Shown here: in pieces, positions 8,384 to 16,916 of the stretch | Layout: the number at the start of each line of letters is the position of its first letter | Position numbering within the stretch: the first letter of the stretch is position 1 | Source of the DNA: Planctomycetia bacterium | GTDB lineage: Bacteria; Planctomycetota; Planctomycetia; Pirellulales; Thermoguttaceae | Assembly (NCBI GenBank): GCA_030539295.1 | Contig: JAUNSJ010000007.1 | Coordinates: forward strand, 62,001 to 126,000 | Direction: 5' to 3' | Length of the DNA: 64,000 bases | Notes under the pieces: model-generated | What the model saw: the letters and a program-made list of their open reading frames with translations, nothing else | The model's database searches: none | Told to the model about the DNA's origin: nothing | Made by a program: the position numbers and the translations under genes

Positions 8384-9475
8384 TTAATCCTTAATTTTTG
8401 TAAATTCGTCAGGACTTATCCGTGTTATCACGCCATCGTCGGCGACCTGAAAATAAATCCGGTGTATACGGGCCGGTCCCGTTTCGTCCCGATAATAGAC
8501 ATAGATATACGTATCATCCGTAACTCGCTGTATACTCGGATACGCACCATTTCCGTCACTCATTAATTGCGGATCACTCCACGTCATTCCGCCATCAGCA
8601 GACACCGTTATCGTAATAGACGGGCCATGATTTCTATGCCTCATACCACATACGATAACCTGCTCAGTAACGGCATACAAATAGGGACAATCGAGATCCC
8701 AATTCAAATATTTAACAGGGGACCATGTCTTCCCATCGTCATCAGACCAGGAAACGCCACCACGGTCTCGCATCATACAGAGAATGCGTCCCGAAGGCAA
8801 AAGACACAACGACGGCTCCTGATTTTTGTATTCAGGACTCTCATCAATAATAACAAAACTGTTCCACGTCTTGCCATTATCTGTACTTCGTACGACGGCC
8901 ACGCGGTCCCTCTTGCCGGCCTCATCCGATTCATAACCATCTTGCGTTTCACGACCATATACTGGCAGTAATAAATCGCCGTTTGCCAATTGAATCATCG
9001 GACTGCTGCATGCGGTCAATTTGCGAAAAGGCGAATTAATTTCAATGGGTTCGGACCAAGTCTGCCCGTTGTCGTTGCTGCGTATAATCTGAACCTTCAT
9101 AGCCGGAATATCACGCCGGTCGTAATCTGTCATCATGCTGCATAACAGCGTTCCATCCCGTGTACAAAAGAGAGACGGGTCACGATCGTCCGCTGGGCCG
9201 GCATAAATAACTTGCGGCGGCGACCAGGTCAGGCCATTGTCAGAGGAACGAATGAGCACAACATCACCGCCCGGACCGCCATGAGTCGGGCCCGCATAAT
9301 AAACGAGGAGTAACTCACCGCTGGTCATGCGAACGACATCTGGAAAGGCTTCGTACTTATTCACTGTACCGTCGGATATCGCCGTAAGGCAAGAAGCATC
9401 CGCTGCCTCTGTTTTCGCGATTGTACAGGACAAACATATTTGAATTGTCAGCAAAATTACTACTTGTTTTAACAC
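8384..9475 (-). CDS. Secreted Asp-box (BNR) sialidase-like protein, lipoprotein, copy 2
   Basis: This is a paralogue of the downstream gene at 7240-8361 and shares long nearly identical stretches, especially in the last 60 residues and in their DNA. Asp boxes: SSDNGLTW, SNDNGQTW, STDNGKTW, SDDDGKTW and SADGGMTW. I chose the GTG at 9475: it is preceded by AAAGGA with 8-base spacing, it begins right at the export signal (VLKQVVILLTIQICLSC, lipobox LSC) and avoids overlapping the pseudopilin gene. A longer frame reaches an ATG at 9538, which would overlap the preceding gene by 35 bases and bury the signal. Function as for copy 1: probable removal of terminal sugars, sialic acid being the family's best-known target. 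Tandem duplication suggests divergence in linkage or substrate. Confidence 0.8.
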   Translation of the reverse strand: MLKQVVILLTIQICLSCTIAKTEAADASCLTAISDGTVNKYEAFPDVVRMTSGELLLVYYAGPTHGGPGGDVVLIRSSDNGLTWSPPQVIYAGPADDRDPSLFCTRDGTLLCSMMTDYDRRDIPAMKVQIIRSNDNGQTWSEPIEINSPFRKLTACSSPMIQLANGDLLLPVYGRETQDGYESDEAGKRDRVAVVRSTDNGKTWNSFVIIDESPEYKNQEPSLCLLPSGRILCMMRDRGGVSWSDDDGKTWSPVKYLNWDLDCPYLYAVTEQVIVCGMRHRNHGPSITITVSADGGMTWSDPQLMSDGNGAYPSIQRVTDDTYIYVYYRDETGPARIHRIYFQVADDGVITRISPDEFTKIKD

Positions 9476-9503
9476 GATGTTATCCTTTTTGTTTAAGTGA
9501 AAT

Positions 9504-10505
9504 TTACGGTAGTGTAACGGTCTCTCCATCGATTGCACTGGCCAGAGAGAGCAAATTTTTTATCGGAAATGTTTCACTTACGAAACGCACACTCCCGTCG
9601 GCCAGGGCCATATTGACACCATTGGCGTGGTTACTGCTCCAGACTCCCGTGTTGCCTTGGGACGGTGGCATGGTAATGGTCTTGTCCTTCTGCGGATTCA
9701 GTGGATACTGCTCATGCAGATTTTTCGTTCCACTTAAAAGAATGGACGTCGCGTGCCGCTGCCCTTGCCACCAGCCACGAATCTTGTTCATGGTCGGATA
9801 TTTCGCATACGCAATTTCACTAATAATTACCGTGTTCGAGGTCCCATCAATAATATAGGAAAAACTTCGGCCACCATTAAGTTTAAAAATTCCTTCTGCA
9901 GCCGCGTTGCCCCAACTTGTCGTTGATGCCACTTCACTATACGCAGTACCATCCAGTTTCGTTCCTATCGGGCCCGCTATACCATAATAATGCGATATGG
10001 GCCAATGAGTATAAGTATAGTTGTTAAGTTCATATTTTCTGGAACTGGGGCAACATAGAGCTTCCAAATAAATGGGAGTTTTACGCCCGTTGACATCTTT
10101 CCACAAGATATCTTTCTTTGAGGTAACAAAATCAGAGGTTCCCGTCTCTATATTGAAATCCCAACCATCATAAATGTTCTGTTGCTCTATGAACGGGCAA
10201 ATACGAATCCAAATTCCATTATCGCCAATATCGCCTTTAACAACGGCGGGCTTGACTCCGCTCGGCGGGAACTGGCCGTGCGTATCGTGATAATTGTGCA
10301 TGGCCAGCGCCAATTGCTTCATGCGATTGGTACACTCCATGCGTCGGGCAGCCTCGCGTGCCGCCTGGACTGCTGGCAAGAGCAACGCAATAAGAACACC
10401 GATTATCGCAATGACAACCAGCAGTTCAACCAGTGTAAAGCCTGTCCCGTGCTTGCGGTCCGTTTTACGTTGATTTTTTGTACTTTCTCTCTTGTAGTCT
10501 TTCAT
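9504..10505 (-). CDS. DUF1559 pseudopilin-like protein
   Basis: A short basic leader is followed by the prepilin cleavage and helix motif [21 protein letters not shown], then [17 protein letters not shown], the standard start of the DUF1559 family expanded in Planctomycetes. The C-terminus carries the H...DG motif (NHANGVNMALADGSVRF). These proteins are exported through a type II secretion/type IV pilus-like route and inserted in the membrane by the N-terminal helix; their individual roles are not known. AGGGAG lies upstream of the ATG at 10505. The gene sits between another pseudopilin gene and the sialidase-like genes, so it may help assemble or hold the degradative machinery of this locus. 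Confidence 0.9.
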   Translation of the reverse strand: MKDYKRESTKNQRKTDRKHGTGFTLVELLVVIAIIGVLIALLLPAVQAAREAARRMECTNRMKQLALAMHNYHDTHGQFPPSGVKPAVVKGDIGDNGIWIRICPFIEQQNIYDGWDFNIETGTSDFVTSKKDILWKDVNGRKTPIYLEALCCPSSRKYELNNYTYTHWPISHYYGIAGPIGTKLDGTAYSEVASTTSWGNAAAEGIFKLNGGRSFSYIIDGTSNTVIISEIAYAKYPTMNKIRGWWQGQRHATSILLSGTKNLHEQYPLNPQKDKTITMPPSQGNTGVWSSNHANGVNMALADGSVRFVSETFPIKNLLSLASAIDGETVTLP

Positions 10506-10679
10506 GTTATTCTCCCTGGTGTCGGTTGATTCAGTATTTATGAAACAGGTTATATTGCCGGCTCGGTCCTTTTTCCGCTTTTACGCACGTGTATTGTGTA
10601 ACCGTATACATGCACTGCAAACGTAAAACGAAGAAAATAGTCGACGCCGGTACAGATTCAATAAAATTTTCATTGAACT

Positions 10680-11672
10680 CTACGGCAACGCGTAATTCTC
10701 TTCTCCACTTATACTCGCTGCCGAAAGATAAATCTTTTTGTCAATCGTATCGGAAATAAATCGGACACTGCCATCGACGAGACAAAAATTCGCCCCGCCG
10801 GAATGTTCGCTTCCCAGACTTCCGTAATTGCATTTTTCCTGTTGGTCACTATTCAGAGGATAATCGGCATGGAGACTCTTATAGGTGCCTAACAAAGGAT
10901 GCTTGACAGAATCGGTGGGCAACTGATTCAAATAGCCGTAAGTCCACGACGAATAATGCTCAAAGTCGTTCCAGGAAAGTTCACCAAAGGCAAATGTATT
11001 ACTCGTACCGTCCTCAACTCCCTCGAATCCATAATTCACACGCGCAATGAACAGTCCGGCATCGGAAAAGCACCCCCATTTCTTCGTCACATCAAAACTA
11101 ATCGGATAGTCCTTATTACTCGTGGGATTCTTGCCAACCGGTCCGGTTATCCCGAAATAGTGTGAAGTCTGAATGGTATCGGTATTCCCTTCGGTGGCCG
11201 GTTCAAAATCGGTCGACATAAGAGATTCTTTGGCACTGCTGCTCGGACAGAGCAACTCCGGCAACCGGGCTTCCCGGGCAACTTTTATATTGGCCTCTTC
11301 ATAATAATTTTCAGAAAAATTGTATTGAGACACAACATTGCCCATCTCCATGTAATTACCGAGGCTAATCCAGATACTGTGTCCTCCTATATTACCGTCA
11401 TAGGTCAAAGCTGGCAATACACGATAGGAATCGACATAATTGTGCAAGGCAATGCCTACCTGCTTCAAGTGATTACTGCACGTCATGCGGCGTGCTGCTT
11501 CCCGCGCTGCCTGTACTGCCGGAAGTAGTAATGCAATTAAGACTCCGATAATTGCAATCACCACCAGCAGTTCGACAAGCGTGAACCCCTGTTTTCGTAA
11601 CATCGTGTGACGAAAAACCCAGCCATTCATCACAAAGTTAACATGCTCATTTTTTCTGATTGTTGTTTTCAT
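10680..11672 (-). CDS. DUF1559 pseudopilin-like protein
   Basis: It has the same plan as the neighbouring pseudopilin: a 30-residue leader, [21 protein letters not shown], then [17 protein letters not shown], a beta-rich globular body and the C-terminal [17 protein letters not shown] (H...DG motif). The start at 11672 is supported by AAGGAG with 6-base spacing; later Met codons at residues 15 and 24 are possible but have no good binding site. It is the first gene of the minus-strand run 3579-11672 and faces the XylR-type regulator gene across a 316-base divergent gap, which suggests regulation by that protein. Confidence 0.9.
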   Translation of the reverse strand: MKTTIRKNEHVNFVMNGWVFRHTMLRKQGFTLVELLVVIAIIGVLIALLLPAVQAAREAARRMTCSNHLKQVGIALHNYVDSYRVLPALTYDGNIGGHSIWISLGNYMEMGNVVSQYNFSENYYEEANIKVAREARLPELLCPSSSAKESLMSTDFEPATEGNTDTIQTSHYFGITGPVGKNPTSNKDYPISFDVTKKWGCFSDAGLFIARVNYGFEGVEDGTSNTFAFGELSWNDFEHYSSWTYGYLNQLPTDSVKHPLLGTYKSLHADYPLNSDQQEKCNYGSLGSEHSGGANFCLVDGSVRFISDTIDKKIYLSAASISGEENYALP

Positions 11673-11884
11673 CTCTTTCTCCTTGTCGCATTATTTGTAT
11701 ACAGTCACAGGACAACACCGTGTGAAGGCGTACCTCGGAGCATTATGGGTTCGCCACCCTGCTCAATGGATTGCGGAAAACAAAATACATTGCTGTCACG
11801 GGAGGAATACAACCGTGTGTACTAAGCTCAAAATAAAAACTTTTTAAATTTTTCGTCTTTATTCAAAATACCGTCTGTCCTCTC

Positions 11885-11913
11885 TTGACTTTCCACACTC
11901 GAGATTCTATAAT
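11885..11913 (+). promoter_or_regulatory. Sigma-70-type promoter of the XylR-type regulator gene
   Basis: TTGACT (11885-11890) and TATAAT (11908-11913) are separated by exactly 17 bases, about 75 bases ahead of the regulator's ATG. The rest of the divergent gap 11673-11988 shows no gene; it must also hold the promoter of the minus-strand pseudopilin/sialidase run. Confidence 0.75.
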
Positions 11914-11988
11914 AGTACTCATGTTCTGTCAAGTTTCATATTACGCAAAAAAAGTCATGTTTTGCGTCATCCTAAGGAGAGTAAAATC

Positions 11989-13200
11989 ATGAGAGACATC
12001 CGCAACCGGCAACCATTACGGCGTCCGCAGCCGAGAGTCCTTGTGGTTATAGAAGCCTTTTCGAGCTATGGGCGTGGTCTTTTGCGCGGCATTAAGCAGT
12101 ATGAACGGGAGCACGGGCCCTGGTCCATCTTTTCCGAGTTGCGAAAATTCTCCGGCGTTTCCCCGCACTGGCTCAAAAAGAATCCCTGTGACGGCATTCT
12201 GGCCCGCAGTACGACCCGTGAAATGGAAGAGACATTCCTCAAGTCTGACATTCCATTCGTGGAGCTGCTCGGGACAGAACTGGAATCGAAAACCTTAAAA
12301 GTCCACTGTGATAATCTCAACGATGGTAAAATCGCCGCGGAACACTATCTGAACTCTGGTTTTCATCATTTCGGATTCTTTGCCTTTGGGGCACCATGGT
12401 GGGTCTCCCTGTTGCGGGACGGCTTTCTACAGAGTGTGCCTGCTCATTGCACAACCTCGTCTTTGATCTGCTCGCCTCGATCCACTCGATTGCGTCCCTT
12501 GTGGAATCCGGTTCACGAGCGAAAAGTGGTTGCCTGGTTGCGATCACTTCCCAAACCAGTTGGCATTTTCGCCGCCCCGGTCGACGCCGCTTTGCTCATT
12601 CTGAAATTATGCCGCGACTATGCCATTGCCGTTCCCGACGAGGTCGCTGTACTGACTGACGATGATGACGATTGCATTTGCAATCTCTCCTCTCCGCCAC
12701 TATCGGCAATACAAGGCGCGTCTTTTCTCATCGGTTATGAGGCCGCGCGAAATCTTGACCTCGCCCTGCACACGGGACATCCGCTTGCGGGAACCCGCTG
12801 GATTCCCTCGTCCGGTATGGTCGTCCGCACCTCGACCGATACCATTGCGGTTCACAATTCGGAACTGGTTCAAGCCATTCGGTTCATCCGTAATAATTAT
12901 GAATCTCCGATTACCGTGAACGATGTTTGCGAGGAAGTATGTCTCTCCCGTCGCACCGTAGAACGACTCTTCAGGGAGGAACTCAACGAATCGCCCCACG
13001 ATGAAATCGTTCGCTGCCGGGTTCGTAAAATTGCTGAACTCCTTTCAGAGACAAATCTGACCGCCGCTCAGATTGCCTGGCGTGTCGGATTTCAACCCAA
13101 TAAATACTTCTTCTCCTTCTTCCAGGAGCATTTCGGCTGCACTCCCCTACAGTATAGAAAGAAAATGGGACATGACGCTCCTCTCATCCATCCGAAATGA
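11989..13200 (+). CDS. XylR-type transcriptional regulator: LacI-like sugar-binding domain plus AraC HTH
   Basis: The N-terminal ~270 residues resemble a periplasmic-binding-like sensor domain without its own HTH (VLVVIEAFSSYGRGLLRGI..., GILARSTTREMEETFL, DEVAVLTDDDDDCICNLSSPPLSAI). The C-terminal ~100 residues form an AraC double HTH (VCLSRRTVERLFREEL ... IAWRVGFQPNKYFFSFFQEHFGCTPLQYR). This is the arrangement of E. coli XylR. It should activate transcription when bound to a sugar. I start it at the ATG 11989, preceded by AAGGAG with a good gap; an in-frame TTG at 11962 is less likely. It is divergent from the glycan-degradation run and is the obvious regulator for it. Two more proteins of the same type are in the window (27548-28774 and 54159-55328). 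Confidence 0.9.
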   Translation: MRDIRNRQPLRRPQPRVLVVIEAFSSYGRGLLRGIKQYEREHGPWSIFSELRKFSGVSPHWLKKNPCDGILARSTTREMEETFLKSDIPFVELLGTELESKTLKVHCDNLNDGKIAAEHYLNSGFHHFGFFAFGAPWWVSLLRDGFLQSVPAHCTTSSLICSPRSTRLRPLWNPVHERKVVAWLRSLPKPVGIFAAPVDAALLILKLCRDYAIAVPDEVAVLTDDDDDCICNLSSPPLSAIQGASFLIGYEAARNLDLALHTGHPLAGTRWIPSSGMVVRTSTDTIAVHNSELVQAIRFIRNNYESPITVNDVCEEVCLSRRTVERLFREELNESPHDEIVRCRVRKIAELLSETNLTAAQIAWRVGFQPNKYFFSFFQEHFGCTPLQYRKKMGHDAPLIHPK

Positions 13201-13202
13201 CA

Positions 13203-13244
13203 GGCGTGCACGGGAATGCCGTGACCGCCCCGGCCGCTTTTTTT
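13203..13244 (+). terminator. Possible rho-independent terminator after the XylR-type gene
   Basis: Just past the stop codon a hairpin can form between GGCGTGCACGG (13203-13213) and CCGTGACCGCC (13219-13229), with small bulges. Seven T residues follow at 13238-13244, eight bases beyond the stem. The distance makes it weaker than a standard terminator. Confidence 0.4.
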
Positions 13245-13356
13245 CGCTCCAGACGCCGGCCCAAGTCCCCGCCGCCCTTCACACTTCTTCTTTAAAAATA
13301 CGCATTTTATCTATCTTTTCTATCTTTATGCAAATTTTAGCACTGCCGGGGAAACC

Positions 13357-13404
13357 GTCCCATTTTTTCGCGAAAACTTGAGAAAATTTGGGAAAATTGT
13401 CCCA
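13357..13404. promoter_or_regulatory. Candidate MraZ operator repeats upstream of mraZ
   Basis: The 329-base gap 13201-13529 is AT-rich and contains GTCCCATTT at 13357 and again at 13399, 42 bases apart. The second lies in an imperfect palindrome TGGGAAAATTGTCCCA (13389-13404), and TGTGGGAAA occurs further on near 13452. Known MraZ proteins bind repeats of TGGGA-like sequence ahead of their own gene. The match in sequence and place suggests autoregulation; it is an inference. Confidence 0.45.
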
Positions 13405-13529
13405 TTTCCCCGTTGTCAGGTTGGATAAATCTGATAGACTGGATTCTGTGATGTGGGAAACGTGCCCTGCATTACAAAATTTTGCAAAATTTTTTTGGGG
13501 GATTTTCATCCCTGCCATTTTAAACGATT

Positions 13530-14015
13530 ATGTCAGCAGCCAAGCAACTCATCCTGGGAGAGTTCAGTAGAAGATTGGACGACCGATTCCGATTTTCACT
13601 GCCGGGTGAAATGCTGGATGTCTTTCAACCGAAAGACGGTGACTGCGTTATTGCCAAGGAGCGACCCGGTTGTGTCAGTCTGTGGGACCAGACAGCTTGG
13701 AAAGAAAAGCTTGACGCCCAAATCGATGTGATCCAATCGAAGCTGCGAGCGGGCAATCTGGAGCAGAAGGTACCGCAATTGCAATTGCTCGGACGGCTCC
13801 TTTCGACGCGACATCGTCCGGTACAAATGGCCGCCAAAGGGCGTATCGTCCTCCCGGAAGGCTTTCGGGAATTCCTGAAAGTAGAACCCGGTAGTGAATT
13901 GATGATTATTGGTGCCGCCGTTTGTATTGAAATTTGGAACCCGGAAAAGTGGATTTCCTACATAGAGGGCAAGATGCCCAGGTTCCGTAAACTGTTAACA
14001 AAACTCTCCAACTAA
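13530..14015 (+). CDS. mraZ: MraZ-family transcriptional regulator
   Basis: The protein has two AbrB-like halves. The first contains LDDRFRFSLPGEM, the second AAKGRIVLPEGFREFLKVEPG followed by ELMIIGAAVCIEIWNPEKW, the pattern expected for MraZ (GR(I/L)xLP, then VG...(I/L)EIW). In most bacteria mraZ heads the division and cell wall (dcw) cluster and represses it. Here it stands alone: rsmH/mraW and the ftsI-mur genes do not follow, and the next gene is convergent. No strong ribosome binding site precedes the ATG at 13530. TGGGA-type repeats sit upstream. Alternative calls in the AbrB superfamily are possible but the two-domain length of 161 residues fits MraZ. Confidence 0.82.
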   Translation: MSAAKQLILGEFSRRLDDRFRFSLPGEMLDVFQPKDGDCVIAKERPGCVSLWDQTAWKEKLDAQIDVIQSKLRAGNLEQKVPQLQLLGRLLSTRHRPVQMAAKGRIVLPEGFREFLKVEPGSELMIIGAAVCIEIWNPEKWISYIEGKMPRFRKLLTKLSN

Positions 14016-14123
14016 CCGTATTATTTATGTTGTCGTGACTCGATTTCTCACGCTGCGTTCCCTGAATCAGGCGACCGACACGCGTTGACAGGCGAATCGA
14101 AGTCCGGCACGAAAACCGAACAC

Positions 14124-14252
14124 CCCGTTGCAAAGAACAGGTTTTGTGGTCCGCCTAACCCTATAGGGTCGTCGCCCAAATGGGAAATGCAAGTCGTCAA
14201 ACTTTTCAGTCACGGACCAACCCACCAAAACCCCTTTGCAACGGGATTTTTT
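14124..14252 (+). terminator. Long-range hairpin ending in a T-run, downstream of mraZ
   Basis: CCCGTTGCAAAG (14124-14135) pairs perfectly with CTTTGCAACGGG (14234-14245), and six Ts follow at 14247-14252. Inside, GGTTTTGTGGTCCG (14140-14153) can pair with CGGACC (14213-14218) and CCACCAAAACC (14222-14232), and a palindrome ACCCTATAGGGT lies at 14158-14169. The gap 14016-14335 holds no gene I can support. The structure may be an elaborate terminator of mraZ, a small structured RNA or a decayed mobile repeat. Confidence 0.5.
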
Positions 14253-14275
14253 ATGCGCCGACTTACCCTCAAGTC

Positions 14276-14309
14276 ACAAAAAAAAACCTGCGAGTGAAAA
14301 TTCGCAGGT
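14276..14309 (-). terminator. Rho-independent terminator of the sigma/anti-sigma operon
   Basis: AACCTGCGA (14284-14292) pairs perfectly with TCGCAGGTT (14301-14309) around an 8-base loop. On the minus strand the stem is followed by a run of at least eight T. It lies about 27 bases past the stop of the anti-sigma gene. Confidence 0.85.
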
Positions 14310-14335
14310 TTCTTATAAAAGCAGCACGCTTGCGG

Positions 14336-15166
14336 TTAGGGTGCTACTTCAAATGTCACGGTCATCATCTCGGACTCAGACAGGTTCGAAACCGTGCCCT
14401 CGGGCAAGGTGAGTGAAGTTACCAAGTCCGTTTGCTTCTCGAGCCATCGAACCAACTGTTCATATTCGGCCGGGCTCAGGCGAAAAACATACTCCAGCTG
14501 CCCCTGATTATGACCTTTCTGAAAGGAAAGTTCCCGCTCGCTGCACACTTTAAGCAAACGACCGGAAAAACGATCCTTCTTCTCCTCCTTCAAAACGAGA
14601 CGGACGCGAAGCGGCTGTATCGCCGGACTGAGAACAGGCTCATCGACTTTATTCGGAGTCAGAGAAAGAGGGACAGGCGGAGTTCGAATAAAAGGTTCCT
14701 CGACCGGGTCGGGAGCGGCAACAGGGGCCGGTCCTTCAACCGAACGCGCCGCAGAAGGCCTCTCCGGCACAACAACGCGAGCCACAACTCGTGTCACCGA
14801 ATCCGGCTGACCCGACATGACCATCCAGGCACAGGCAAAAGCGATCAGACAGACAGCCGTTGCCCCCGATATTATGGCGATAATCAGGCGGCGCCCACGC
14901 AACGCGTAGCCTTCGGCAGGAACAACGACCGGACGCCCGCCGGGAAAACGCCTCTTCACGGCCGTTACGACACGCTCGCGAAATCCGTCTGGTGCACGCA
15001 TCGGACGCAGAGCGCCGAACATATCACGCATCTCATTATACTCGCGATAGACACGCGCCGCTTCCGAATTGGACTGGATCAAATTCGAAACGGCCACACT
15101 CTGACGCGGGTCCAGTTCCCCGTCTATATAGAGGCTGATCAGTCGTTCCAAATCCGTCTTTTTCAT
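14336..15166 (-). CDS. Membrane-bound putative anti-sigma factor
   Basis: The N-terminal ~70 residues (DLERLISLYIDGELDPRQS) match the helical cytoplasmic part of anti-sigma factors that bind ECF sigma factors, although the zinc-binding His/Cys motif of the zf-HC2 type is not seen. One membrane helix lies at about 92-116 (LIIAIISGATAVCLIAFACAW), then a Pro-rich linker and a periplasmic domain of about 120 residues with no recognised family. It follows an ECF sigma factor gene by 81 bases on the same strand, the standard arrangement of a sigma/anti-sigma pair. It probably holds the sigma factor inactive until an envelope signal is sensed. Confidence 0.75.
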   Translation of the reverse strand: MKKTDLERLISLYIDGELDPRQSVAVSNLIQSNSEAARVYREYNEMRDMFGALRPMRAPDGFRERVVTAVKRRFPGGRPVVVPAEGYALRGRRLIIAIISGATAVCLIAFACAWMVMSGQPDSVTRVVARVVVPERPSAARSVEGPAPVAAPDPVEEPFIRTPPVPLSLTPNKVDEPVLSPAIQPLRVRLVLKEEKKDRFSGRLLKVCSERELSFQKGHNQGQLEYVFRLSPAEYEQLVRWLEKQTDLVTSLTLPEGTVSNLSESEMMTVTFEVAP

Positions 15167-15247
15167 GGTACACCTGTCGGTAGTTCATTCTGGGTATTCA
15201 TTACGGAAAATCTCTCCGAACCGACAGTTAGCCCCTGCTCGGCCCGG

Positions 15248-15805
15248 CTACGATAGGTCGTCTCTTTGTCGCAAGATGATTTCCTTCAAGGCATTGCGTG
15301 CCCTGTGGAGGCGGCTTCGAACCGTACCCACCGGAATGTGCAAGATCTCCGCGATCTCTTCGTACGACCAATTATCGATTTCACGAAGGACCAGCGGACT
15401 GCGATATTCCTCCGGCAGTCGGTTGATGGCCTTCCATAAAATCGCCGCGTCTTCTTCCCGCTTCGTATGCTCTTCCGGCATTTCGCCCCGGTCCACCAGT
15501 TGCTCCGGCTTCCCGTCAAAAACCTCTTCCACGGAGACCGTTCTCTTACGCTGTGCCAAATTGGCTACGGAAAGATTATACGCTATCCGATACAACCACG
15601 TGTAAAAACGACTCGACATTCGAAAACGCGACAGGTTCGCATACGCCTGTAAAAACGATTCCTGGACAACATCTTGCGCATCTTCCGCCGTCCCTACTAT
15701 TCGGTACACCGTATTGTAGAGCCGATCCTGATACTTCTCGACCAAGTGGCCAAAAGCATCCGCATCGCCGGCAAGTGTTTGTTGTATCAGTCTCTCGTCA
15801 GACAC
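15248..15805 (-). CDS. ECF-subfamily RNA polymerase sigma factor (RpoE-like)
   Basis: Region 2 is clear (DAFGHLVEKYQDRLYNTVYRI, then EDAQDVVQESFLQAY), and region 4 shows YRSPLVLREIDNWSYEEIAEILHI then VGTVRSRLHRARNALKE, the HTH that reads the -35 element. At 185 residues it has the usual ECF length and lacks regions 1 and 3. The start is GTG at 15805, preceded by GGGAG. Upstream on the minus strand GGAACC is found about 40 bases ahead of the start with a TCGAA-like element 19 bases beyond it; this is a loose match to an ECF promoter and hints at autoregulation. It is paired with the anti-sigma gene that follows. Confidence 0.92.
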   Translation of the reverse strand: MSDERLIQQTLAGDADAFGHLVEKYQDRLYNTVYRIVGTAEDAQDVVQESFLQAYANLSRFRMSSRFYTWLYRIAYNLSVANLAQRKRTVSVEEVFDGKPEQLVDRGEMPEEHTKREEDAAILWKAINRLPEEYRSPLVLREIDNWSYEEIAEILHIPVGTVRSRLHRARNALKEIILRQRDDLS

Positions 15806-15965
15806 ATCTGCTCCCTGTTTCTTTCGATGTTTTTACTACCTTATTGGTTCCAACTAATCCAAATTATGTCAAAAAAAACGAAATCTTACTCTTTTTTCTG
15901 CCTTCTTAATATTTGCTTGGTTTTTCTCCTTTACCCAATATAACAGAATCGTTTTTCTCATCCCG

Positions 15966-16916
15966 CTACACCTTATATAACCCCTCTAACTTATTCATCA
16001 GGAGTACTCTGCGTATATTCGTTATATCCTTCTGAATCTGCTTCAAAAGAGACGCTTCGTCCGAAAATGGAATAACGTCCCGTATCCTCGCAATGAACTC
16101 CAGGTTCAGGAACTCGCCATACAAATCCCCCTGAAAGTCCAGAAGGTGGGCCTCTATCTTCATACCGGCCACGCCAAAAGTCGGATTACCCCCCAAGTGG
16201 ACCGCCGCGCCCCAAGTCTGGTCTCCGTGTCGGGCCAGAGCCGCGTACAGGCCCGGCTTCGGCACAATCGTCGCTACCCCTCCCAGATTCGCCGTCGGAA
16301 AACCAAGCCGACGCCCACGATGCTCTCCCTGAATCACGAATCCGGAAAGCCCGTAAGGACGCCCCAACATTCCCCGGGCAACCTCAACCTGCCCCTCGCG
16401 TATCAGGGAACGTATGCGACTACTCGAGACGCCACGCCCCAAAACATGAACCGGAGGCACGACCCGCAGCAAGCGCCCGTACTCCTCACACAAAGACCGT
16501 AATACTTCCGTATTGCCTCCACGGTTACAGCCGAAATTAAAGCTGTCGCCTTCGACCAGCATGTGTGCGTCCAACAAATCTACAATAATCTTCTCGAAGA
16601 ACTCACGCGCCGTTAATTTCAGAAACTCACGCGTCGTCGGAAAGAGAATCAAGGCGTCCGGCTCATATTGTGAAATGAGTTCAATTTTCCGCTGTGTCGT
16701 ACACAGTAGAGGCGGCGCCAGATGGGGACGCAGTATCTCGGCCGGCGACGGCGTAAAGGTAAAAACCAACGACGGACGACGCCGATCCGCGGAACATACT
16801 TTCAGACGCTCCAGGATGGATCCATGACCGCGATGCACCCCGTCGAATTTCCCGATCGACAGGATACCACCACGATACTCTGACGGAACGGTTTCCAGAT
16901 CACGAATAATCCGCAC
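15966..16916 (-). CDS. ribF: Bifunctional riboflavin kinase / FAD synthetase
   Basis: This enzyme phosphorylates riboflavin to FMN and then adenylates FMN to FAD. The N-terminal nucleotidyltransferase domain carries GKFDGVHRGH, and GRGVSSSRIRSLIREGQV is the second half of its active site. The C-terminal riboflavin kinase domain starts at about 185 with GRPYGLSGFVIQGEHRG and the conserved GFPTANL. Length (316) is usual. It starts with GTG at 16916, directly abutting the TAA stop of the DUF4912 gene, whose last codons (GAGGATTAA) supply the ribosome binding site, so translation is probably coupled. Confidence 0.95.
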   Translation of the reverse strand: MRIIRDLETVPSEYRGGILSIGKFDGVHRGHGSILERLKVCSADRRRPSLVFTFTPSPAEILRPHLAPPLLCTTQRKIELISQYEPDALILFPTTREFLKLTAREFFEKIIVDLLDAHMLVEGDSFNFGCNRGGNTEVLRSLCEEYGRLLRVVPPVHVLGRGVSSSRIRSLIREGQVEVARGMLGRPYGLSGFVIQGEHRGRRLGFPTANLGGVATIVPKPGLYAALARHGDQTWGAAVHLGGNPTFGVAGMKIEAHLLDFQGDLYGEFLNLEFIARIRDVIPFSDEASLLKQIQKDITNIRRVLLMNKLEGLYKV

